Made by a program: the position numbers and the translations under genes. The notes below the pieces were generated by a model. That model made no database searches, had not been told where the DNA came from, and worked only from the letters and a program-made list of their open reading frames with translations. From a bacterium (GTDB lineage Bacteria; Patescibacteriota; Minisyncoccia; Minisyncoccales; RBG-13-42-11), in assembly GCA_030646565.1 (NCBI GenBank), contig JAUSLA010000047.1, positions 1-26,339 of the forward strand: DNA of 26,339 nt, given 5' to 3'. Positions 7,381 through 14,029 of this stretch are shown piece after piece; position 1 is the first letter of the stretch; every line of letters starts with the position of its first letter.

Positions 7381-7551
7381 ATGAAGGATTATTCTTCCAA
7401 GAGGGTTAAAAAGGGAAAATTAGCCTTTCGAACTCCAAGCAGATTTATCTATCAAAAATCTTTGATGAATTCCGCGAAGCGGGATGGAATGAAGAAGAAA
7501 ACGCAGTTTTCTTCGCCAAAGATTTCCAATCTAAAAGCAAGGAAAAAATAG
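7381..7551 (+). CDS. Possible small protein or gene remnant (56 residues)
   Basis: An ATG immediately after the repeat cluster opens a frame beginning MKDYSSKRVKKGKLAFRTPS and continuing RFIYQKSLMN. About 16 residues near the end (SAKRDGMKKKTQFSSPK) come from another repeat copy at 7468-7516. The non-repeat part is basic. Position after a repeat is as for real genes, but no family is recognised, and it may be debris of a gene broken by the repeat. Confidence 0.3.
   Translation: MKDYSSKRVKKGKLAFRTPSRFIYQKSLMNSAKRDGMKKKTQFSSPKISNLKARKK
7468..7516 (-). repeat. Double-hairpin repeat (reversed) before the elp3 3' end
   Basis: TCCGC gaa GCGGGA (first base of the stem partly lost), then GAAGAAAAC gca GTTTTCTTC GCC: second module first, so the element reads toward the minus strand. 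Confidence 0.8.
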
Positions 7552-7552
7552 T

Positions 7553-9154
7553 TCACATATTTTTTATCATATAAGTATCCTTTAGCGAATAACCAGATTC
7601 TCGGAAATAACCCCTTGCTCCCACGCCGGATATAACGGCGATTTTTTTTAAGCCAAATTCTTTTTTGGTTATTTTTTCTGACTCCCTTAATAGTTTTTTA
7701 CCAAGTCCTTTATGCTGCGGCGACGTCAACGAGGCCCGGCCTCCCAAAGGAGACAGCTGGCCGTAAGTGTGAATTTCACGGATAACCGCCGCATTTTCTA
7801 AAATTGGAAAAGCATTATGATGCCCGGTCTCGTAACGGCTGGGAATTCTTAGTCGGAGCAAACTATAAAGTTTTGTTCTACCCTTATTTTCAAAGCTCAA
7901 AAATATTTCTTTTCCCCTTGAGGCCTGATAATTTCGGCGAAATAGATAAATTTTTTCTTTCTGGTCATAATTCTCCCTTACCTCTCTGCATCTTATACAT
8001 TGGCATTGCCAGTCTTCTCTTTTCATTTTTGCTAATAAAATCTGCCGTAAATTAGAAATTTTAGCCGGTCCCGCAACTATGCTTCCCGAAGGAATGTCCC
8101 TGCTAATTCTTTGGATTCTAACATAAGACGGAACACATTTTTTAATTAATTCGATAAGATGCATTAATTGTTTTTCTGTATAGGGTTTATATTTTCCTTT
8201 TTGCCATAATTTATACAAAGGAGCTTGTTTTAAAAGCGCGCAGGGATATATCTTCAACATGTCTGGCTGAAAATTCGGATTAGCAAAAATTTCTTTAAAC
8301 ATCATTGCATCGCGAACCAAGCTAGACCTCGGAAGATTAGGCATCATTTGGTACAGAACCTTGAAGCCGGTATCCTTTAATAATTTTGTTGCCAGAATTG
8401 TTTCTTTTACGGTATGTCCTCTTAAATTAAATTTTAAAACATCATCGTAAATTGATTGAATTCCCATCTCTACCATTGTTACCCCCAACTCTCTTAATCT
8501 TTTTATCTCTGCAGGGTTAATAAAATCCGGCCTTGTCTCAACAGACAGCCCAATAATTCTGTGTTTTGCTTTTTCGTTTAATCTCTGGATGTTTTGGAGA
8601 TCTGATCTCTTGCGAGAGATCAGATCTCGGGACATTAAATTGCAGGCCTCAAAACATCTTTTTATAAACCAATCCTGATAATTTTTTTGGTAATAGCTCC
8701 AAGTCCCTCCAACTATTCTCAATTCAATTTTATCGGTAGGGTGGCCTTCAATCTCCAGCATTTCAATTCTTTTTTTGACTTGCAGATAAGGGTCGTAATT
8801 TAACTTTTTTGCTCTTTCTACCGCCGGCTCGCCGGAAACATAACTTTTGGGAATGCCTTTCTCAATTGGGCAGAAAATGCACTTTCCCGGGCAGGGATAG
8901 GGCTTAGTTAAAACCGAAACATTAACTATCCCGGACAATGATCTTACTGGCCTTGTTTTCAGCAAATTTTTGAGAAATTCGGATTTTTTAATCGTTTTAT
9001 TTTTAAGAGATTTATGATAAGCTTTCAGTAGTTCAATATTGGTTAGGCAGGGTATTTTGTATTTTCTCGAAACACTTCTCTTAAAAGACTCTAAATCCGC
9101 CGAAGTTTTAATTTCGGACATAAGAAGCTCTCTGGTTATTTTTTCTTTTAACAT
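7553..9154 (-). CDS. elp3: Elp3-type tRNA uridine-34 acetyltransferase (radical SAM + GNAT)
   Basis: Archaeal/eukaryotic-type Elp3, which makes the carboxymethyl group at C5 of wobble uridine using acetyl-CoA and radical SAM chemistry. The radical SAM cluster motif is CPGKCIFC (CxxxCxxC, near residues 88-95). The core has IVGGTWSYY, GLSVETRPDFI, VEMGIQSIYDDVL and KVLYQMMPNLP, all close to Elp3 signatures. The C-terminal GNAT domain has RIPSRYETGHHNAF, GRASLTSPQHKGLGKKLLRE (QxxGxG acetyl-CoA loop) and GARGYFRESGY. About 533 residues, normal for the family. A 28-nt inverted repeat is in frame near residue 180. The ATG at 9154 is preferred to the TTG two codons upstream; it overlaps the ATG of the divergent methyltransferase within a single CATG. 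Confidence 0.95.
   Translation of the reverse strand: MLKEKITRELLMSEIKTSADLESFKRSVSRKYKIPCLTNIELLKAYHKSLKNKTIKKSEFLKNLLKTRPVRSLSGIVNVSVLTKPYPCPGKCIFCPIEKGIPKSYVSGEPAVERAKKLNYDPYLQVKKRIEMLEIEGHPTDKIELRIVGGTWSYYQKNYQDWFIKRCFEACNLMSRDLISRKRSDLQNIQRLNEKAKHRIIGLSVETRPDFINPAEIKRLRELGVTMVEMGIQSIYDDVLKFNLRGHTVKETILATKLLKDTGFKVLYQMMPNLPRSSLVRDAMMFKEIFANPNFQPDMLKIYPCALLKQAPLYKLWQKGKYKPYTEKQLMHLIELIKKCVPSYVRIQRISRDIPSGSIVAGPAKISNLRQILLAKMKREDWQCQCIRCREVRENYDQKEKIYLFRRNYQASRGKEIFLSFENKGRTKLYSLLRLRIPSRYETGHHNAFPILENAAVIREIHTYGQLSPLGGRASLTSPQHKGLGKKLLRESEKITKKEFGLKKIAVISGVGARGYFRESGYSLKDTYMIKNM
8597..8628. repeat. Perfect 14-bp inverted repeat inside elp3
   Basis: GAGATCTGATCTCT (8597-8610), loop TGCG, AGAGATCAGATCTC (8615-8628). 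It encodes SRDLISRKRSDLQ between CFEACNLM and the NIQRLNEKAKHR helix. Its short loop resembles the first hairpins of the repeat family, but the stem sequence differs. Confidence 0.75.
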
Positions 9155-9860
9155 GAACAAACAATATGCTGAAATTTTACTTCTAAAGACTAGGGAGGAT
9201 TATAACCTGATTTCAGATGAATTTTCAAGGACAAGGCAACGACTCTGGTCGGAAATAAAATTTCTTTTTGATAATTATATAGCAGTTGGAGAAAAAATAT
9301 TAGACTTGGGTTGCGGAAACGGAAGGTTTTTCAAATGGTTCCAGGAAAAAGGAGCAGATTATTCAGGGGTTGATAATTCTGAAAAGCTTATCAAAATAGC
9401 TAAAAAGAACAACCCTGAGGGTAATTTTCTGGTAGACGATGCCCTGCGGCTTTCTTTCCCTGAAGGTTGTTTTTCTAAGGTTTATGGTATAGCCATCTTT
9501 CATCATATACCATCCGTGGAATTACGTTTAAAATTTTTGCAAGAAGCGAAGAGGATTTTGAAACCGAATGGGTTTTTAATTCTGACTGTCTGGAAATTCC
9601 ATAGGCCAGAAGAACTTTATTTGATTTTTAAATACGCATTACTGAAAATTTTTGGTTTTTCAAAACTGGATTTTGGAGATATTTTAGATCCGTGGGGTAA
9701 AAAGACAGATAGATATTACCATTGTTTTTCCGAAAGAGAATTAGTTATTTTGACTAGAAGCGCAGGATTTAAGATTAAGGAGTCGGGCATTGTCAAGAAT
9801 ACAAAAGAAAATCGCCAGAATATTTATCTAATCGCTCAAGTTAAAAAATCGCCCCTATAG
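9153..9860 (+). CDS. Trm9/ALKBH8-like class I SAM-dependent tRNA methyltransferase
   Basis: Class I methyltransferase of 235 residues. Motif I is LDLGCGNGRFF (50-60), acidic strand-2 end GVDNSEKLI, motif II region FLVDDALRLSFPEGCF, motif III/IV IAIFHHIPSVELRLKFLQEAKRILKPNG. Two features are typical of Trm9/ALKBH8 enzymes: the N-terminal DYNLISDEFSRTR block and the C-terminal DILDPWGK...RYYHCFSERELV block (family VPW...RYYHLF..GEL). Those enzymes methylate carboxymethyl-uridine at tRNA position 34 (cm5U to mcm5U), the step after Elp3. The start is ATG 9153, not the longer upstream extension, which is antisense to elp3. The last 10 nt overlap the tRNA-Arg gene. General family near certain; the Trm9-like role is inference from motifs and context. 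Confidence 0.8.
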   Translation: MNKQYAEILLLKTREDYNLISDEFSRTRQRLWSEIKFLFDNYIAVGEKILDLGCGNGRFFKWFQEKGADYSGVDNSEKLIKIAKKNNPEGNFLVDDALRLSFPEGCFSKVYGIAIFHHIPSVELRLKFLQEAKRILKPNGFLILTVWKFHRPEELYLIFKYALLKIFGFSKLDFGDILDPWGKKTDRYYHCFSERELVILTRSAGFKIKESGIVKNTKENRQNIYLIAQVKKSPL

Positions 9861-9922
9861 CTTAACGGATAAAGCACAGCCCTCCGGAGGTTGGGATCTC
9901 CGTTCGATTCGGAGTAGGGGCA
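9851..9922 (+). tRNA. tRNA-Arg (anticodon CCG)
   Basis: Cloverleaf: acceptor GCCCCTA / TAGGGGC, D stem GCTT / AAGC, anticodon stem CAGCC / GGTTG with loop CTCCGGA (anticodon CCG, reads CGG), T stem CTCCG / CGGAG around TTCGATT, discriminator A. The CCA end is not encoded. The first 10 nt are also the last codons and stop (CCC CTA TAG) of the upstream methyltransferase, so the two are probably cotranscribed and processed. Confidence 0.95.
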
Positions 9923-9933
9923 TATAATAGCTG

Positions 9934-10096
9934 GGGCGATGAGAGCTAAACCCTCATCTTTACCTGCCCGAGCCACAGGCGAAGGGTGAAGAAGAGCGAA
10001 GCTCTTCGACTCGCCCCGCAAAGCGGGGCTCGGTGGGCGATGAAGACTATGTCTTCATCTTTACATATCAAGACCCGCCTTGGGGTCCTGATATGT
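9934..10096 (+). repeat. Cluster of double-hairpin repeats downstream of tRNA-Arg
   Basis: In order: GGCGATGAGAG...CCCTCATC (imperfect), GAAGAGC gaa GCTCTTC, GCCCCGC aaa GCGGGGC TCGGTGG, GATGAAGAC tat GTCTTCATC, and a long hairpin ACATATCA a GACCC / GGGTC c TGATATGT (10063-10096, 13 pairs and one mismatch). A mixture of forward and reversed modules with covarying stems. Confidence 0.85.
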
Positions 10097-10120
10097 GGAA
10101 AACGTGGGGATAAGAATAAG

Positions 10121-10148
10121 TTGACATAAATTTTTACTTTACTAAACT
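10121..10148 (+). promoter_or_regulatory. Promoter of the candidate structured RNA
   Basis: Consensus TTGACA (10121-10126), 16-bp spacer, TAAACT (10143-10148). The expected start, about 10155, coincides with the 5' strand of the closing stem of the RNA below. Confidence 0.6.
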
Positions 10149-10154
10149 TAGGAT

Positions 10155-10312
10155 TGAGGGGGATGCGAGATGCAATTCTCTAAGGACAAATAATTTTTGA
10201 TAAAGGAGGCAAAAGTAGCTACCTGGTTATTGTCCAACTGGACTTAAGTATCAGTCAAGTTTGTCAAGAACTATTTCCCCCTCACCAAAGAAGAGGAGTC
10301 CCCTCTTTTTTA
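10155..10312 (+). ncRNA. Candidate structured non-coding RNA, class unknown
   Basis: Closing stem GAGGGGGA (10156-10163) pairs with TCCCCCTC (10276-10283). Inside it are three hairpins: GAGA/TCTC (10167-10180), GGACAAATAA with TTATTGTCC (10184-10193 / 10227-10235, one bulge), and AACTGGACT with AGTCAAGTT (10236-10244 / 10253-10261, one mismatch), which makes a four-way junction. A consensus promoter sits just before it and a terminator right after. The loop of the second hairpin contains AAGGAGG (10203-10209), a full Shine-Dalgarno with no start codon at a usable distance. It does not show the SRP RNA, tmRNA or RNase P signatures I know. Either a discrete sRNA of about 155 nt or a leader of the gene at 10398. 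Confidence 0.5.
10291..10311 (+). terminator. Rho-independent terminator of the candidate RNA
   Basis: AAGAGG, loop AGTCC, CCTCTT followed by a run of T. It begins 7 nt after the closing stem. Confidence 0.7.
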
Positions 10313-10340
10313 GTTGAGTTAATGTGTTAATATGTAATAA

Positions 10341-10397
10341 GGCGATGAGGACTTTGTCCTCATCTTCAATCTTCATCCGCCAAAGGCGGACTCGATT
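10341..10397 (+). repeat. Double-hairpin repeat directly upstream of the LOG-like gene
   Basis: GGC GATGAGGAC ttt GTCCTCATC TTCAATCTTC ATCCGCC aaa GGCGGAC TCGATT, then ATG. Sense orientation; 6 nt between the second stem and the start codon; no Shine-Dalgarno. Confidence 0.9.
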
Positions 10398-10952
10398 ATG
10401 CAATACAAAATTGCGGTGTCAGGCGCCGCCCAACTAACCGTTTGTTCCAAAGACGCTCCAAAATTAGCTGAAGAAATAGGCAAGGAAATTGTCCGGCAGG
10501 GTTGTATTCTTATTACAGGGGCAACAACAGGAATTCCTTATTATGCCGCCAAGGGCGCAAAAAAAGCAAAGGGAATTTCCATTGGTTTTTCCCCGGCCGC
10601 CACAGAGAAGGCTCACATTAAAAGCTACAAACTGCCCATAGACGCTTTTGATGTTATTGTTTACACCGGCTTTGATTATGCCGGCAGAAATCTTTTAATG
10701 ACAAGGGCGGCCGACGGAATAATCGTAATTTGCGGCAGAATGGGGACATTAAACGAATTTACGATTGCTTTTGAAGACCAAAAGCCAATCGGTGTCCTTG
10801 AGGGCTCGGGAGGCACGGCAGATAAAATAAGAGATTTAACAAAAGGGCCTTTTCGCGGCGAGAAAAAAATTGTTTACAGCAAAGAGCCGAAAGAATTGGT
10901 GGCTAAATTAATCCAATTGATTAAAAAAGAAAAATACAATAATTCTAAATAG
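10398..10952 (+). CDS. LOG/SLOG-family Rossmann protein (TIGR00725-like)
   Basis: A 184-residue Rossmann-like protein of the LOG/lysine-decarboxylase-like superfamily. Strand 1 IAVSGAA is followed by APKLAEEIGKEIVRQGCILITGATTGIPYYAAKGAKKAKG, where the GA-TTG segment matches the nucleotide-binding loop. ICGRMGTLNEFTIAFE stands where LOG phosphoribohydrolases have PGGxGTxxE; here the Gly-Gly is replaced by GRM, so cytokinin-type phosphoribohydrolase activity cannot be assumed. NLLMTRAADGIIVI is the usual strand before it. The family often binds nucleotides or their derivatives; the substrate is unknown. It starts right after a repeat and lies downstream of the candidate RNA. Confidence 0.75.
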   Translation: MQYKIAVSGAAQLTVCSKDAPKLAEEIGKEIVRQGCILITGATTGIPYYAAKGAKKAKGISIGFSPAATEKAHIKSYKLPIDAFDVIVYTGFDYAGRNLLMTRAADGIIVICGRMGTLNEFTIAFEDQKPIGVLEGSGGTADKIRDLTKGPFRGEKKIVYSKEPKELVAKLIQLIKKEKYNNSK

Positions 10953-10983
10953 CGCGCAACCCCTCACATCTTTTTGAAAGTAT

Positions 10984-11016
10984 AAAAAGCGGTGGGGAGA
11001 AAGGTCGGCTTTTTAA
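10984..11016 (+). terminator. Possible terminator after the LOG-like gene
   Basis: AAAAAGC pairs with GCTTTTT across a 17-nt G-rich loop and ends in T residues. Stem is AT-rich, so this is a weak call. Confidence 0.3.
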
Positions 11017-11035
11017 GTTAATTTTTAAATAATTT

Positions 11036-11302
11036 ATGCCAAAAAATGACGCCGAAGGCAAATTAATAGGGAAAGTAAGCCATTATTTTGGAAATATTGG
11101 AGTAGCGGTTATTGATCTTAAGGACAAGCTGAAAGTCGGAGACACCATCCGTATTGTCGGCGGAGAAACCGATTTTAATCAAGAGGTTGACTCAATGGAG
11201 GTTGAGCACAAGAAGGTGCAGGAAGCCAAGAAAGGCGATTCGGTCGGCCTTAAGGTTGGCCAGAAAGTCAGAGAGGACTACAAAGTTTACAAGGCAGAAT
11301 AG
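11036..11302 (+). CDS. EF-Tu domain-2-like (translation elongation factor-like) protein
   Basis: A stand-alone beta-barrel of 88 residues resembling domain 2 of translational GTPases. Visible features are the opening GKLIGKVSHYFGNIGVAVIDLKDKLKVGDTIRIVG (family G.V.hyF..i.vavi.l...lkvGD.I.i.G), then DSMEVEHKKVQEAKKGDSVGLKVGQKV, close to the EF-Tu pattern SMQ.....v..A..Gd.vGi.l...v. No GTPase domain is present. Such small proteins are known in archaea and CPR bacteria as elongation factor-like proteins of unknown role. Confidence 0.8.
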   Translation: MPKNDAEGKLIGKVSHYFGNIGVAVIDLKDKLKVGDTIRIVGGETDFNQEVDSMEVEHKKVQEAKKGDSVGLKVGQKVREDYKVYKAE

Positions 11303-11341
11303 TATATCTCTCAAAAATCCTAAATATAATACCTGCCTTTT

Positions 11342-11402
11342 AGGTGATGAGAGCTACGCTCTCATCTTCACTTTCGTTCCGCTTTGCGGAACTCAGTAGG
11401 CG
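11342..11402 (+). repeat. Double-hairpin repeat directly upstream of the permease gene
   Basis: GATGAGAGC tac GCTCTCATC TTCACTTTC GTTCCGC ttt GCGGAAC TCAGTAGGCG, then ATG. A TATAAT hexamer (11325-11330) lies shortly before the element, so the repeat would form most of the 5' leader. Confidence 0.9.
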
Positions 11403-12545
11403 ATGTTCGGTGTTGCTAAAAATTTTATTTTTATTGTCTCTATTTTGATAGGGACGATAGTTGGAGCGGGGATTTTTGGAATCCCCTACGCCATATCTCG
11501 GAGCGGGATATTACCCGGCCTTTTTTATTTTCTTATTTTAGGGATTTTAGTCACTTTGATACATTTGTTTTTTGGCGAGATATCTTTAAGAACAAAAGGA
11601 AAGCACCGGCTAATTGGTTTTTCCCGCAAATATCTGGGAAAAAGAAGCGATATTTTTATTGCCGTTTCCGTAATTTTTGGAACAGTTGGCGCTCTTTTGG
11701 CATATCTTATTTTAGCCGGCGATTTTTTGAAAATTATATTTTCCCCCTGGATAGATCTTAATTCATTTTACTTTACTCTTTTTTTCTGGGTTATCTTATT
11801 CTGGTTTATTTTTTGGAAAACTAAACTGATTCCCAAGGCCGAGTTGATTAGCAACGGCTTTTTCTTTCTTATTATTTTATTAACTTTGGTTTTCGCTCTG
11901 CCAAAGGTTGAGATTTCAAATTTTGCATTTTTTAATTCAGAAAATCTCTTTCTTCCTTTTGGAGTACTCTTATTTTCTTTAGTCGGATGGTCGGCGATTC
12001 CGGAGATGTTAGAAATTTCCAAGGGCCGGGAAGAAAAAAAGAACCTTAAAAAAGCAATAATTTTAACAACGGCAGTCGTTATTTTTCTCTATCTTCTTTT
12101 TACTTTCGCGGTAATAGGGGTGGCTGGCCGTAATGTTTCCATTGACGCTATTTCCGGGCTAATTCCTTTCTTGGGGGGAAAAATTATTTTTTTGGGCGCA
12201 TTAGCCGGCATTATAACCTTAGCTGATTCTTTTTTGGTTTTGGCGCTTTATTTAAGAAATACACTCATTTATGATTTTAAATTTTCTCCAGCCATCTCCA
12301 GTTTTATTTCCGGTTTTTCGCCTCTGTTCTTGTTTTTAATCGGGTTTAGGAGCTTTATTGGCACTATTGGTTTTGTCGGCACAATTATTGGGGCAATCGA
12401 AGGACTCATTATCATTCTTATTTTTCAAAGAGCAAAGGCCTTAGGCGACAGAGAGCCGGAATACAATTTAAAAGTTCCTTCATTTGTATTATACTTTTTG
12501 ATGTTGATTCTTGTTTCGGGCGCTATTATTCAAATTTTTATATAA
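11403..12545 (+). CDS. Aromatic/hydroxy amino-acid permease-like transporter (APC superfamily)
   Basis: Integral membrane protein of 380 residues with about ten or eleven hydrophobic segments. TM1 contains GTIVGAGIFGIPYAISRSG, the unwound substrate-binding helix typical of the TyrP/Mtr and SLC38-like branch. LPFGVLLFSLVGWSAIPEMLEISKG resembles the TM6 region of those permeases. It probably imports an amino acid by cation symport, which fits an organism with few biosynthetic pathways; substrate not predictable. The stop codon sits in the first bases of a 78-bp tandem repeat. No Shine-Dalgarno; the ATG follows a double-hairpin repeat. Confidence 0.85.
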   Translation: MFGVAKNFIFIVSILIGTIVGAGIFGIPYAISRSGILPGLFYFLILGILVTLIHLFFGEISLRTKGKHRLIGFSRKYLGKRSDIFIAVSVIFGTVGALLAYLILAGDFLKIIFSPWIDLNSFYFTLFFWVILFWFIFWKTKLIPKAELISNGFFFLIILLTLVFALPKVEISNFAFFNSENLFLPFGVLLFSLVGWSAIPEMLEISKGREEKKNLKKAIILTTAVVIFLYLLFTFAVIGVAGRNVSIDAISGLIPFLGGKIIFLGALAGIITLADSFLVLALYLRNTLIYDFKFSPAISSFISGFSPLFLFLIGFRSFIGTIGFVGTIIGAIEGLIIILIFQRAKALGDREPEYNLKVPSFVLYFLMLILVSGAIIQIFI

Positions 12546-12710
12546 TAATTTTAGGCGGGGCGATGAAGCTGTTGCTTCATCTTCCCTTCACCTTCGTCCC
12601 GTTTCACGGGACTCGGTATATAATAATTTTAGGCGGGGCGATGAAGCTGTTGCTTCATCTTCCCTTCACCTTCGTCCCGTTTCACGGGACTCGGTATATA
12701 ATAATACTTT
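12539..12710 (+). repeat. Exact 78-bp tandem duplication carrying double-hairpin repeats
   Basis: Two identical 78-bp units (12539-12616, 12617-12694) and the first 11 bp of a third (12695-12705). Each unit is TATATAATAATTTTAGGCGGG, GATGAAGC tgtt GCTTCATC, CTTCCCTTCACCTTC, GTCCCGT ttc ACGGGAC, TCGG. Each begins with a TATAAT hexamer (12541, 12619, 12697). The last one lies 8 nt before the endonuclease Q ATG. Confidence 0.95.
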
Positions 12711-13958
12711 ATGCAGTTTTTCGCTGATTTTCATATTCATTCAAAATATTCCAGAGCAACGAGCAAAGATATGGATTTGGAGCATTTGGATAAGTGGTCA
12801 AAGATTAAGGGAATTAAGGTTTTGGGCACGGGCGATTTCACTCATCCCGAATGGTTAAAATTATTGAAAGAAAAATTAACGCCTGCCGAATCAGGCCTTT
12901 TTAAGCTAAGAAATTCTGATAGTGAAACTCGTTTTATTTTAACGAGCGAGATTAGTTGTATCTATACAAAGAATAATAGGGTAAGAAAAGTTCATATTCT
13001 AATTTTTGCTTCTTCTTTTAAGGTGGTTGAAAAAATTAATGTCCAGCTCGGCTTGCTCGGCAATTTAAAATCTGACGGAAGGCCGATCTTGGGGTTGGAC
13101 GCTAAAGAATTAGTAAGAATTATTTTGAATGCTTCGGATGATTGTCTGGTCGTGCCGGCGCATTTAATGACTCCCTGGTTTTCTTTGTTTGGTTCTAAGT
13201 CTGGCTTTAACTTTTTAGAGGAATGTTTCGAAGAATATTCTAAATACATTTTTGCCGGCGAGACGGGATTGTCGGCAGATCCCGGAATGCTTTGGAGGAT
13301 GCCGGACGGCCGAAGAATTACCTTGCTAAGCAATTCAGACGCTCACAGCCCTGCTAAGTTAGGCAGGGAGGCAAATGTTTTTGACGCAGAACTTAGTTAT
13401 TCGGCTATAATTGACGCGATAAAATCAAAAGACCCCAAGAAGTTTTTATACACAGTTGAATTTTTCCCGGAAGAAGGTAAATATCATTTTGACGGCCATA
13501 GGAACTGCGAGGTAAGATTGTCGCCCCGAGAGACAAAAAAATATAACGGGATTTGTCCTGTTTGCGCAAGGCCTCTGACTATCGGAGTGTTAAACAGAGT
13601 GGAGGAACTGGCAGACAGGCCGGAAGGATTTAAGCCGGAGAACGCCATACTTTTCAAAAGCTTGGTTCCTTTGGAGGAGATTATTGCCGACAGTTTGGGG
13701 CGGAACACGGGAACAAAAGAAGTTAAAAAGCAGTATAATAGTTTAACAGAAAAGCTTGGTTCAGAGTTTAATATCCTTCTTTCAGTTTCCAAGGAAGAAT
13801 TGGAAAGAGCGACTTTGCCCGAAATTGCCGAAGGTATAATAAAAGTAAGAGAAGGAAATGTTGTTAAAGAACCGGGGTATGACGGCGTTTTTGGCAAAAT
13901 CAGAATTTTTTCAAAAGAAGCAACGAAGATGTTAACTCGCCAAGACACACTATTCTAA
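12711..13958 (+). CDS. Endonuclease Q-like PHP-domain protein
   Basis: PHP-fold nuclease of 415 residues resembling archaeal endonuclease Q, which cuts 5' of deaminated bases (uracil, hypoxanthine, xanthine) and AP sites. The N-terminus DFHIHSKYSRATSKDMDLE supplies the PHP HxH metal ligands. VLGTGDFTHPEW, LTSEISCIY, HILIF, VVPAHLMTPWFSLFGSKSGF and LLSNSDAHSP carry further metal ligands in PHP order. The C-terminal half has NCEVRLSP...CPVCARPLTIGV, a Cys-based zinc site, and GVLNRVEELADRPEG. Length matches the family (about 420). Often annotated as a UvrD-like helicase, but no helicase motif is present. The start lies 8 nt after a TATAAT, so the mRNA may be leaderless. Confidence 0.85.
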   Translation: MQFFADFHIHSKYSRATSKDMDLEHLDKWSKIKGIKVLGTGDFTHPEWLKLLKEKLTPAESGLFKLRNSDSETRFILTSEISCIYTKNNRVRKVHILIFASSFKVVEKINVQLGLLGNLKSDGRPILGLDAKELVRIILNASDDCLVVPAHLMTPWFSLFGSKSGFNFLEECFEEYSKYIFAGETGLSADPGMLWRMPDGRRITLLSNSDAHSPAKLGREANVFDAELSYSAIIDAIKSKDPKKFLYTVEFFPEEGKYHFDGHRNCEVRLSPRETKKYNGICPVCARPLTIGVLNRVEELADRPEGFKPENAILFKSLVPLEEIIADSLGRNTGTKEVKKQYNSLTEKLGSEFNILLSVSKEELERATLPEIAEGIIKVREGNVVKEPGYDGVFGKIRIFSKEATKMLTRQDTLF

Positions 13959-13975
13959 TTAAAATAACCGCTCGG

Positions 13976-14029
13976 AGGCGATGAGGACTGCGTCCTCATC
14001 TTCATCTTCGTTCGCCTTGGGCGAACTCT
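13976..14029 (+). repeat. Double-hairpin repeat directly upstream of the Mth938-like gene
   Basis: GGC GATGAGGAC tgc GTCCTCATC TTCATCTTC GTTCGCC ttg GGCGAAC TCT, then ATG. Only 3 nt separate the second stem from the start codon. Confidence 0.9.

Noticed and set aside
9039..9152. 38-residue N-terminal extension of the methyltransferase frame
   Set aside because: Lies antisense to conserved Elp3 coding sequence; the MNKQYAEILL start at 9153 is the natural N-terminus.
9934..10096. A second tRNA or integration (att) site downstream of tRNA-Arg
   Set aside because: The hairpins belong to the dispersed repeat family; no duplicate of the tRNA 3' end and no integrase are present.
10155..10312. SRP RNA, tmRNA or RNase P RNA as the identity of the structured RNA
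   Set aside because: It lacks the SRP GGAA-loop/AGCAG motif, any tRNA-like end with TTCGA stem, and the size and conserved regions of RNase P RNA.
12539..12705. Tandem repeats considered as a CRISPR array
   Set aside because: The units are contiguous and identical with no unique spacers, and no cas genes are near.
12511..12858. A 115-codon plus-strand frame crossing the permease end, the tandem repeat and the start of endonuclease Q
   Set aside because: It overlaps two well-supported genes in another frame, and its middle is the 78-bp repeat translated twice.
12711..13958. UvrD-type helicase annotation for the PHP protein
   Set aside because: No Walker A or other helicase motifs; PHP and Cys motifs fit endonuclease Q.
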